Assembly (NCBI GenBank): GCA_964030785.1
Contig: OZ034968.1
Location: forward strand, 71,842,899-71,906,898
Direction of reading: 5' to 3'
Source: Siderastrea siderea
Lineage: Eukaryota; Cnidaria; Anthozoa; Scleractinia; Rhizangiidae
Length of the DNA stretch: 64,000 nucleotides
A program made the position numbers and the translations under genes. Positions 34,468-45,126 of the stretch are shown piece by piece. The notes beneath the pieces are model-generated. The model was not told where the DNA came from. It did no database searches and saw nothing but the letters and a program-made list of their open reading frames with translations. The stretch's first letter is position 1. The number at the start of each line of letters is the position of its first letter.

Positions 34468-37446
34468 ATCTTAACTGAAGGCCAAAGGAAATTCCTTGAC
34501 GCTGTGTTAAGTGGACATAATATTTTCTTTTCCGGGGCTGCGGGTAGCGGAAAGTCACACACGGTATCACACTTGGCAATAAAAATATCAGAGAACAGTC
34601 AGAAGGTCCTTAGCGTTATAAGCACCACTGGACGTGCCACCAAAGTGTTGAGGCAGGCCACTAAGGCCAGAACGATCCATTATTTCGCGGGAATTGGCGA
34701 TTGCCATGAGCCTAAAGAGGTATGCCGTATCTACTCCTAAAACAACTTATTATTTTATTTTAATAGTACCTAGATGAGAGAGAGGGGTATGCATGAAATA
34801 ACGTCACATTTTTAGCAATTATTCTTCAAAAAGCAAACTTAGAAAAAACGTCATGTTTGAACTCTAGTAAAGAAGGGTGCGAAGAAGAGGGATTAATTGA
34901 AGCAGCACCCCAGCCTGTCAGCCTGTCACACCCCCAAGAAAGGGTGGCCCACTCAGTCATGTTTTCCCGACACTTTAATTTTGCCTTTTTATCACTCCTG
35001 TCAAACTTTCCCGGTGCAGGTGTGGCTGAGGGAGATCTCTGGTTTCTCAACTCGCGTTATTTTTCATGACTGGTGGAGCCAGGACAGATCCCACGCTTCG
35101 AAATACTGTTTTTTTTTTAAACTAAAAGGGTGAATGAAGGGAGAAAGGAAGGAAGGAAGAAAGGAAGGGAATGTTCTCTAGAAACAACCCAGTTTATTAA
35201 AGAGCTGAGTCGACCGATTGACGAGGAGAAATTAGGTATAATCGGCCATATTCCGGAAATCTTCGCTTATAACGATGATGTGGACTTTGTCAATATGTAG
35301 TACCTCAGCGAGCTGGAAACTGATACCCATATTTTCGTGGCTGAAGATAGTGGGGACCGTTCTAAGCTGAAGCTGGTAGCCGCTCCCCACACCCTAAAAC
35401 TGAAAGTAGGAGCCCAGGTTATGTTTCTTTCAAATACCACCGACCGTTTGACCAACGGTGAAATCGGTGAAATCATTACGTTTGCGGAGGATGGGCTACC
35501 AGTTGTAAGCTTCAAGGAAGTCGGCCTAACACACAAGGTTGGGCAAGTAGTTTGGAAAGTTTACGACGTACACGATTTCACAAAGGTGGCCGCTGAAAGG
35601 ACCAACCACCTTTAAAGCTTGCATGGGCATTTACAGTCCATAAAGCCTAGGGCATGACTCTGGATGCTGTAAAAGTTAACGTTTCTGGTATATTTGCTCC
35701 AGGACACCTTTATGTGGCATTGTCCAGAGTAAGATGGAGCGATGCGATCCAAGTGGTAGGATTCAACAGAAACAAAGTAATCCGTTTACCACAGTCCATT
35801 AAAGAGTTTTACTCGCAGAGCAGTGATACCGACAATTTGCAGCTGAATCTCGCCTGTTGTAAAAGGGATGTTGAGAAGATACCAGAAGATTCTAACGACA
35901 ATATGAGCCACCTATCGGTAGACGTGAATTACTTTGATGATGTGCTTTCAGAGGAAGAGATAAGCGAAATTGACGAAATTGCCAATGCATGTTTTGCCAA
36001 TGAGAACGCAACTGATCAACGTAGTGAGGAGGAAGAAATAAACTTCCGTTAAGTGATTGAACGTTTAAACTTTGATGGACATCTGAGTCAACCCCCCAGA
36101 AGGGTTTGACTTTGTGACATTCCTAACTGCTCTAAGGAACAACAGTTTTTTAGCCAAGGAACAGACTTCGTTGGCTTACCGCAAAAACGCTGTTCTAGAC
36201 GAGATGTTATCAGAAGATCGAGTAGAAGCTGGGAAATGTTTTGTCAAGATTTGATGGAATCGACTTTATAGCTGCATTAGGAAAGCTCTTGAACAACACA
36301 GAAACGAAAGCGTGAAGAGAAAGTACTTCAGAGCTCATTTCTCTGACCTACATAACTTACTGATGAGCTCTGAGTTAGAGAAGCAATTTCTTGCTGTGTT
36401 AGGAATCCCAAAGGAGTGTAAACAGAAGGAGCATTGGTCACTCTTAACTGACATTGTTTTCGCAGTCAATGCATCAATAATTCATGAAGCATCTACCTCG
36501 ATACTAGACCAACTACCCACCTGAGCGCCTGCCTTCATCGACATCAACAGTTTACCTGACGAGGTGCGGGGGAAAATAAGATATTGCGGAGGCTGCGCGC
36601 TTACAAAAACGCATCAGAACCTGCGAAAGTACATAAAGGAAAATTTGCTTTCCAGCAAAGAGAAACTGCTAGAGAACGTTAAAGAGTGCTTTGTAAAGAA
36701 GAAAGCCACCGTCAGTCTAACATTCCCGTCACCGTCCATTCATAGCACGTCTTCTTTTCCAGAAACACTGTATGTGACTGACCGAAGGTAGTACAGTAAG
36801 GGTGGGCTAACCCACATTACGGATGCTGCACACATTTCTTTTCTAGATTTGGAAGAGAAAAGAGTGCAACTAATGAACAGCGACCGACTGAGAATTTGGA
36901 AGTCTGACCTGGTATCATCTTCCGTGAGTCTAGCGAAAGGTGACAATGCGCTCCTCAGCACCTGGAACAGTTGCTTAGACGAATCTTGTGAAGAGAAAAC
37001 AGCCCAACAGCTAACTGAGAAAGTAAGAAAGGACATTTTTGATGATGTGGTGGAAAGGTATTTTAAAATGGGTGCTGGCCAGTTCCTGTGCGATTTTAGA
37101 CGCGACTACCAAATCAAACGCACTGAGGCGCACAGAAAACGGGTGATACAGAAAGCGAAGAAGGAGGACTCTAAGAAATCAAAAGTTACGATTCAGCAAA
37201 TAAAGGAAGATACATCCCTTGGCAAGGTTGTTACACACAAGCAGTTACAGGCATTATGTATAAAAGATCCTAAAGTCTTTGAGAATCACCTTTATAGTAA
37301 AACTGAAATTGCATCTTTTTTCTAGGCGTATGGCATCCCGTTTCGACGCAGTTTTAGCAAAGCCAGATTAAACGAAGTTCTGATAGCTGAAATCCTGAAG
37401 CAGAATTGTATCCCCAAAGCAGAATCACTTAAAGTGCCTATGAACT
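34468..37446 (+). pseudogene. Pif1-family DNA helicase with C-terminal extension, decayed
   Basis: Reading starts in frame after the nested element: LTEGQRKFLDAVLSGHN, then Walker A GAAGSGKS at 34534-34557 and STTGRATKVL. A donor-like GTATGC follows at 34721. Motifs with the Walker B acid are not found between there and 35167. The frame resumes with ETTQFIKELSRPID, LKVGAQVMFL, then AWAFTVHKA and GMTLD (motif V) and LYVALSRVR (motif VI). These are Pif1 hallmarks (5'-3' helicases). Damage includes stops at about 35298 and 35651, a frameshift near 35600, and several breaks at 36050-36840. The extension (to 37446) is rich in acidic and lysine residues, has GKIRYCGGCAL near 36570-36600, and ends in a SAP-like FSKARLNEVL stretch. 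Its function is unknown. A TTAA element sits at its last codons. Confidence 0.8.
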
Positions 37447-38789
37447 AAAAATTTTTTTTGCACATTTTGGTAGTTCATTATGTGTTAATTCCGAAATGGC
37501 AAGAGAAATTGGATGGCAAGAAACAAAAATCCGTTTTTTTGCCGCTGAAAGTACCCAAAATGACCAAAATCGTGTCGCCGAAGACTGGGAACGAGTTGGC
37601 CGAGGAAGCGGGCCGTATGACGTCACAAATCGCGCAGAATGTTTGTCTCTTTGGTTTTTGTCAAGTGTTTGAGCGAGGAAACTTACATTTTCCTTGCTAA
37701 TATTGATATACAATGAAAGCTACCGACGACTGAGGAAGACGCTAAGATTCAGCTCGAAGCGATTTCGAAGATGTGCAGTTTTGGGGTTTGTCGTCCGTGG
37801 ATAAAGCCTAAACAACGACAACAACAATCTTGCGTGAAGCAAGATGGCGAATTGAATTGTTGGGATTGACTAACTTTCAGCTCTACTGGCTTGACTGGCC
37901 TTGAAGGAGAAGCTTCTAGAATTGAATGGTCAGTACTTTTATGTGTTAATAACGAGAGATTGACGCAGCCTTGACTTTACTTCTTTTGTTAAGAGCGTCG
38001 TTGTATGTACTTCAATTATTTTACTCAAACCGATACCAGACAAGCTCAAGTTTACGGTGTACTTGTTTGTAACTTAATTTGTTCATCTTTTCATAGGTTT
38101 TCGCGCCAAGAGAAAGATAGACTCAGTTGTTCGACTCTTTCGAATGAGGACTTTTGCAGAGAGAATACTGATATAAACTTATTAGTTAGCAGGAAGTATT
38201 TTATACATTGAAGATAAACATACCCAAAATTTGCTTGAAATATTACATGCCTAATGGCTGAGACATCAGTAGTAATTTCTAAAGAGCGTGTTTTATTTAT
38301 TATAATCAGCAGCTGCAAATGATTTTCAAATGGAAGTGCAGTGCTTGTATTGTAAATTTCAAGCCATTTATGAGGGAGCATCTCAAAGCAAATAAATAAG
38401 AATTTTTGAGTATGGTGCTCATTTGTGGTCTTTTACTCCACCTGGAGGTGCTATGAGGAGGATGACTGTGATAAATAAAGATGGACATTGTATGATACGC
38501 GTGCAAACTCAGACTAGTGTGACTTCAGCTTTGTCCTTGTAATAATCCATCGCTTCTGACTACATGAACTGGTTTAAGTAATTGCCTACACAATATTAGA
38601 CCAGCTGAGATTTTTGTCCTTCTGTTCAGCAATTTGCTTGAGGATTTTGGTTCATACCAATTTTATGGAAACATGCTATGGCAGGTGAGAGCTAGTATGC
38701 TGAGTTCTTACAGGCTTTATGTGATCACTTATACTTTCGTGATGCTGGTCTCATGTAAATAAACTTAACCATACCTGTCCAGTTATACT

Positions 38790-38900
38790 GGCCCCAGTTG
38801 TTCAAAAGTTGGATAGCGCTATCGACCGGATAAATCTCTATCCAGTGGATAACGCAATTGGTTTCCCTAACACTTATCCACCTTTTGAACAACTGGGGCC
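38790..38900. mobile_element. Palindromic MITE (GGCCCCAGTTGTTC), second copy
   Basis: Same family as 15791-15937, with identical end motifs. It is shorter because one inner GGATAGCGCTATCC arm is lost near the right end. Confidence 0.9.
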
Positions 38901-39568
38901 TGGTCTGAACTCCCTTTGTATACTGGTCTCATATGACAATATCTCCCTTGGGTCAATCTCAACACTAAGATGAATATGTAATTTGCTCCAGAAGTACATT
39001 TTGAAGTGCCATTTTCATTGAAACACACCCATTCCAATTCCATGAAGTATGGCAGAAATCAATGCCAAGTAGAAATTGCCCTCTTTGTGTGTGTAGTTTC
39101 ATATTATTTGTGTTATTTTTGTTTAAGGAGGGGGGGGGGGATGGGGAGAGGTTAAGACAGCTCCCTTGGATCCATAAACCCTTTAAATTACAGTTCCCTC
39201 CCAGTACACTGTACACATTATGCGTGTATTAGCCTTTTTTTGTTGTTAACTGATATGCTCTTCAGTTACAAATGTCTAAGAGTCTGTGTTCGATCAAGCT
39301 CGCATAATCCTTTGAATTCTCCCAACACTCTTGTTTTTGCATCAGGCTTCGTCTACGTAACCATGCATGCCACTATTAATGTTTGAAGATATGTATTTTA
39401 CTATCTTGGGCACTTATTTAGTAACAGAATCCCCCTTTGTTACCAGTGTTTTTACACTGATGGGGCTATCCTGTGTATACATCATTATTATTATTAAAGC
39501 AGTACAAGAAGTCCCTAAATAGCATGCATAGGGCAGGAACGTAGCCTATGCAGCTAATTTTCGGAAAA

Positions 39569-39613
<45 letters not shown>
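39569..39613. repeat. ATT trinucleotide microsatellite
   Basis: About 15 uninterrupted ATT units inside the TTAA element. Confidence 0.95.
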
Positions 39614-39615
<2 letters not shown>

Positions 39616-42492
39616 AAATTAAAGGTGGAGAATGAGATCGAAAAGGCCCATTTTGAAACCTCATTATTGATTTTCTGTTGGCTAATTAGGTGGCTTGTGT
39701 GGTAGCTTTCTTGGGTACAGGGAATGAGTCAAGAAGAGACTGAGACAATTCAGTGTGTGAGGAATTTCCAATACAAAGCCTGCCACAAAATTAAATAATG
39801 GGAAATGAAGGTCACATTTTCATTGCCCTTCAGTAATAAAAATGATTAAATAACTTATGCCATAAATTCAAATTAAACCTTCATCACCAAGACTGTACTG
39901 CAGAAGGGTCAATTAGACGGTGTTACGTGTGATAGATGAAATTTCATATTATATGGTCCTCTTGAGATAACAGGAGGAGGGTCAACAAGAAGAGAGGCAC
40001 AAATCTGTTTGAAATGTGTGGTGTTTAAAGAGGACCTCATAAATCAAATGCAGTGGAAGCAGAGTGACTTGCAATAAAAATTATCAATGCTGAGCTGAAC
40101 TGCTTCCTTTTATTTGACGAAACATCACGAGGGATTTCTAAATATTCCTATAGCTATCTGTGATTAACTAAAACGTCTTGTCTCGTCGTCGGTCAAGACA
40201 GTTCCGTTCATTGTTATCCCTTCAAACTCTATGGTGAACATCCAGTTTGAGAAAAGTATTGCATGTGGTTTCCAAAAAAAACGGAAATGTAAACAAAACT
40301 AACTTTGTAGCTCAGTTATGCGTTGTAGATCTTGGATGCTTTTAGGTAATAGTGGACAGATATATAGCGATAGTTTTGTGGCCAAATATTGAAAAGCTTC
40401 TTTATCCCGATCTTTTATCTTGCATTACGATAATTGCTACTAGTAAAACTAATCCAACAATGGCAGAAGTTACATATATTAACGCGACATTCAAATGCTG
40501 CAGCTTTTCCGAGAAGCAGCTCTGTAATGCGGGTCGAATCGAATTCCTACCGAGTCAAACACGGTTCAAATGAGTCCGCTTCTCTCCCTAGTTCATTTCC
40601 TTTTGAGAAATGACACACACATGCTCTCATTGTGCGAATCCTGCCCTTGTAGCTTACAATCCTGGGCCCACGAGTCACTCCAAAGTAATTTCTCTTCTGG
40701 AAACCCTCTTGTCAGCCATAACACTCTTGTCTTCTGCGCGATTTGTGACGTCACAGCCTTGTAATGCGATCGTTTTGGCCGCGCGCAAAATGGAGACACA
40801 TCTCGGGTGCCAAATTTGAACTTTGCGGCTGGAAAAATATCCCATGCAAACGGTTCTACTCAGCAAAACTTACATATTTAGACTGAGGGAGTCATAAACT
40901 ATCATATTTAGGAGAAAAATTTTTTAGTTCATAGGCACTTTAACTAGAAAAGCAATGGTAAACCGAGTGCTTTTAATTTAACAGTAATAGACGACAGCAA
41001 GCTGGAGGGGAAATGATGACTTTAATATGCCGTACTTATGTACTACTTTAATATTGGTATGTACGTCATCCAGCCACCTTTATATATAGCTCAGTTGTTC
41101 CCTTACATTCAGCTACGTTTAGTTAGCTATTGTTAACTCAGGTATGTGGAACGACTCATTGTCGTACAAAGAAATTTTTCTTCATCTTATTCTCCAGCAC
41201 TGTACTACACTGAGTGTACATTCAGAATACGATAAACGTTATGCTTGCAAACGTAGATTTATAGCAATTCAACGAAACTCACGGGGAGACCTAAATAGGC
41301 GATACTAATCTGTCGATACTGACCCCGGCGGACGATACGAAGTCCTGTTGTATCTACGGGATAAAACTGGGAAACTACACTTAATAAATAAGAGGTAGCT
41401 AGTCAGGATTTTGATAACTGTCTAAGCCTTTAAACTTTGGGGGAAATAACAAACGGTTGGCCAGTCAGATCAAAGTTCAAGGTTATGACTTCTTTGGTCT
41501 AGAAAATGAAAAGCTGGAAGTTTCTCCAGTGTTCGATTTTGTTGTCGATGAAGTTTGTCATTGCCGGTCCATACTGGCTGTAGGTAGGGTTACTATTCTG
41601 TCCGTTCCCTCTTCTCACTTGACAAAAGATGTTCTCAACAAGGTCACTGTTGAGGAACATTGATTTAATGATGCAGCCAGGATTCAGTTCAGGTGAAATA
41701 CTGCATATCTGTTCGAAACCAATCATCACTGATTTCAAATCAAATAGAGGCTCTCTGATAAGAGCAATTTGTTTTTCCCTGAGTTGGTTAGGTCCGTTCT
41801 TTGGTGCACCTCCTCTTCCCAGTTTTCTAACCACCTGAGGACTTCCTTATTCTGCATAAACCTCTCATCTTCTAAGCTTGTATACGGCAAAGGACTGGTG
41901 AAATTTTTCACTAGGGTACTCGTCTTATCAAGTAGTTCAATTGTCGAGTCCAGGTGTGCCGACTCCTTCTTCGTCTTGCGTCTTACACCTGTAAAGATAA
42001 TCACGCCACAGAGGTTTATTGTCATGCACACACTGTAACTACTTTGTATAACGGCCTGTATATTATTAAAATTAAAGTATAATAAAAATAATTTTGATCC
42101 TCTGTTGTGTTTCAAAGATACGTGGTTGAGATAAGAAACGTCTAACTTATACCAACGTTTCATGCGTAAAAACGTCTTCGTTTTCGAGATAAAGTGGGAT
42201 TTATCGTTCCCGAAGTCGACCTGGAAAGTTTAGGGGGTACTGGTCAGTTTGTAACGTTTGTGACCCCTGCTGTCTCGTGACAGTCACGCCAAACCGAAAA
42301 GCGAGTTCCCAACAGACTCAACAGAGGTGTCATGTTTCGACGCCAACAAAATACCGTCCATAGAATAAGACGAAATGTAAGAACAATCATAGATGCTAAT
42401 GGTTTGGGCCTTTAAAATGCCAGACATTACGCCCCTTGTAAACTGTTGGCCCGGGACAGTTGTTTTAATACAATCAAAGGAATGCAAGATTT

Positions 42493-42500
42493 CAGGTAAG
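42493..42500. repeat. 8-bp target site duplication, left (CAGGTAAG)
   Basis: CAGGTAAG abuts the left end (AGGGG) of the nested element and is repeated exactly at 44355-44362 after its right end (CCCCT). Confidence 0.85.
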
Positions 42501-42913
42501 AGGGGATGAAAGGGGGTTTTGCGTGATACGTGATCAAACGGTTTTAATTTCCGTGATCTGTGAAAGTGTGAAATTATAATACGTGAACTGTGAATGTTGT
42601 GCTTGTCGTGATACGTGAAACATAAAAAAGATTATCCGATATTCGTGATTATCATTGAAATATTTCTCGTGAAAGTGGATTACATGGGTGGTAACGTTCT
42701 TGGGCCTTCTTGGATCCTCACAGGAGTTTTTTTTTAACCTGTTTTAAAGTTTCAAATGGCAGGATTCTGCTTTGTTATTAGAAGCCTTTGAAGACTGCGT
42801 GATAATTAAGATCAATTTTAAAACAATCTCTGATGACGTCAATGACCTTGGGCAGACCTTAGTCTCCGCATGACATTTGTGACCTTTGTACTGCCGTCAG
42901 GGTCAGTCCAGGT

Positions 42914-43219
42914 ATGCCAACTACAAAGGCCGACAATACAGACAATGAACAAATGTTATTAGAGGGAGTAGTTTATTATGTGGACCCCAAATCTGTTGGA
43001 ACTCTGGCTTTTCTTGGAGGGAAGGAAAGAATCCGTATTCCGATCACCAGTACGCATTCTTCTCTAGAAGCTTTAAGGCGGCACATTATAGAGTATGCTG
43101 GTTTGAAAGCTGAATCGGAAAAGCGTGGTCTTGGATCCTGTATTGAATTAAAACTCTGCCGGTTAGCAAAATCCGCAGAGGGCAGCAAAGCTTATGCTAT
43201 AAACACACAGGCACAGTAG
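42914..43219 (+). pseudogene. Unknown ORF, first part (101 residues)
   Basis: The ATG at 42914 follows CAGTCCAG, a possible acceptor. The protein starts MPTTKADNTDNEQMLLEGVV and contains VDPKSVGTLAFLGG. It is basic towards the end and I do not recognise the family. A TAG stops it at 43217-43219. Beyond that stop the same frame reads DEERRERID before the frame shifts into the next ORF, so the two were probably one gene broken by one stop and one indel. Confidence 0.5.
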
Positions 43220-43244
43220 GACGAAGAGAGGCGAGAAAGAATTG

Positions 43245-43616
43245 ATGAGGGAGTGGGCAGAAAACTACGGCAAGGCCGTCAGACAACGCACCGTGCGTCA
43301 GGAAACGACGATGTTTAAAGCAGGCACACGGCCATTAAACATGTATGCCACTTCTGTTGCGCAAAACGAGAAAGTGACATTCCAGACAAGACCTTCGGAA
43401 GCTCCTGTAGATGTTGATCAGAACGAACAACAAGAGGATGCGGCAGAAATGTCAAGAGAAGGTAGCAGAGATACAGGGGATTGTGAACAGGAATCAGAAT
43501 ATGACACAGATTCAGACATTGAAGATCAAGTAGACAAGGAGGACGAAATGACTTTTCTTCGAGCAGTTACTACTCGTAGCGGAAGAATGGTAAAAGTCAC
43601 ATCCAAGTTCTTCTGA
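43245..43616 (+). pseudogene. Unknown ORF, second part (about 123 residues)
   Basis: It starts at ATG 43245 (REWAENYGKAVRQRTVRQET) and continues through an acidic segment (residues about 75-105, many D/E) to a basic C-terminus, TRSGRMVKVTSKFF. This resembles the tail of a DNA- or chromatin-associated protein, but no domain can be named. It is likely the 3' continuation of 42914-43219. Confidence 0.5.
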
Positions 43617-44354
43617 GTTTTCGTTAGACCAGTTTAAGGTAAGAGACAAGGGAAGGCCAAATGACGTTGACGTTAAGTACTATTCTTCATCGATTTACTT
43701 TCACTACCTTCACCTTCACTTACAGTATTTGTGGGGGTTAAAAAGTATATCATCGAGTCTAATAACACATTCTAAAAATGATAAGCCTCATAAAAGCATT
43801 CGCTAATTAAAATAATTAAAAAAGGAAGCTTTCGGTCTTCGAACCACTTTTTAAATCCTACATCAACACTAGCTGCACTGAGCCTGGAAGAGAGCTTCCA
43901 GTTGTAGATCTAGAGTGTATCCATGAGGAAACGATGACTTTCCTCTCGAAGTCGTGACAACTTGAGCGAAAAAACTAGCCTGCAATCAGGCCTTTCCCCT
44001 ACATCTCTCGTCAGTCCTGGGAGAGAAAAACACCGTCGTCTGACCGGATGTTAATATAGAATTGTCCGAGCAATGCAAATGAGTCTATACGCGCAATTTT
44101 CATCAGCTGAAATTCATCACTATTGTCAGGCACAAGAAAAGATAGCTCCCAAAAGATAACATACACTGTACTCATCAATTCTAAGAGTAAAGAATAAAAC
44201 AGATAGACACGTGAAGGGCTTCACAGCTGAAATCCTCCTTGGTTACAGTGTTATTTTCCGTGAATCGTGAAACTGGAGCATTAATTACCGTGAACCGTTA
44301 TTTGTCGTTTTTAATAGCCGTGAACCGTGCACAGGACCCCCCCTTACCGCCCCT

Positions 44355-44362
44355 CAGGTAAG
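44355..44362. repeat. 8-bp target site duplication, right (CAGGTAAG)
   Basis: Exact partner of 42493-42500. Read on the plus strand it is a perfect 5' splice-site consensus (CAG/GTAAG). Confidence 0.85.
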
Positions 44363-44901
44363 AATTAACAAAGAATTTCAATTCACTGGTTTATTTGTTG
44401 AGGATTGATTTCACACTTTGAAATTTTCAACACACCGTGTGGACGCATCACGTCTGTAATATATTATGCAATTGAGGCCACTGATATATATTTATGTGTC
44501 TCTTTTCATATGTTAATTTCTTGCATGTTGCATAATGTACATTTTGCCTTGTCCTTTCCAGCTTGGCTCTTTGGAGCTTGAAAGTATGAATCGTTGTGCA
44601 CCACATATGTTAGAAAGCGAAATTGAGCTGTTGTGAGATTCAAGGGTGGTCAACTACAAGTAATAAGACTTAAGGTGTATTGGCAAGAACAAAGTCAATT
44701 AATGATGTATATAGTCAAATATGCGTGTATTGCATTCGTTGTGCCCACCCTAACCAACCCCCTCCAAGATTAATGGTACATGCCGCATGTTGGGAGAACA
44801 AAGGCAAATTCTCTGCCCTAAAGGCATATTAAGCTATGGCATATCAGTATTATGCGATTTACGTTTTTCTGTCAAGGACTTGTAAATTGTTCCTCCTTAG
44901 T

Positions 44902-45126
44902 GGAGGGGGACAGGGAGGGCAAGAGACCGAGATAAAAGGGAGCGGGGGGAGCATGGGAGGCAGGAATAGAGGGGGCAGGAAGCATGATTCCCAAGGTGGT
45001 GGGAAGCGGGAGAAAAGGGAAAAATTACACATTTTGCAGTATTCTGCAATAAAAAAAAAGCAAAGAGGAGGGAACCGAGAATAGAGGGGATGGGAAGTGG
45101 GAGGTTTAGACCCCCTGTCCCCCTCC
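44902..45126. mobile_element. G-rich MITE with G-quadruplex potential
   Basis: GGAGGGGGACAGGG at the left and an inverse CCCTGTCCCCCTCC at the right form terminal inverted repeats. The interior is G-runs on the plus strand (many GGG/GGGG/GGGGGG tracts), enough for several G-quadruplexes. It lies in the long intron of the P-type transposase. Confidence 0.7.

Larger units (their letters stand above)
37433..40939. mobile_element. DNA transposon copy with TTAA target duplication, 3.5 kb
   Basis: Inverted ends AGTGCCTATGAACTAAAAA (37433) and TTTTTAGTTCATAGGCACT (to 40939) are flanked on both sides by TTAA. TTAA targets are known for the piggyBac and Kolobok superfamilies. No transposase frame is visible, so it is nonautonomous. 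Sequence at about 37490-37770 occurs inverted and diverged at 55365-55620. It contains a nested MITE (38790-38900) and an ATT microsatellite. It entered the helicase gene where TTAA spans the last sense codons. Confidence 0.8.
42501..44354 (+). mobile_element. Nested 1.85-kb DNA element carrying ORFs
   Basis: AGGGG...CCCCT ends and an exact 8-bp duplication define the unit. Subterminal regions on both sides carry repeated GTGATACGTGA / CCGTGAACCGTG motifs in inverse orientation, next to a G-run/C-run. It lies in the long intron of the P-type transposase and is transcribed, if at all, from the opposite strand. 8-bp duplications occur in hAT and P elements; no transposase domain can be recognised in its reading frames. 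Confidence 0.75.

Noticed and set aside
35298..35653. Stop-codon readthrough in the helicase
   Set aside because: The stops come with a frameshift and a missing Walker B region, so decay explains them better than recoding.
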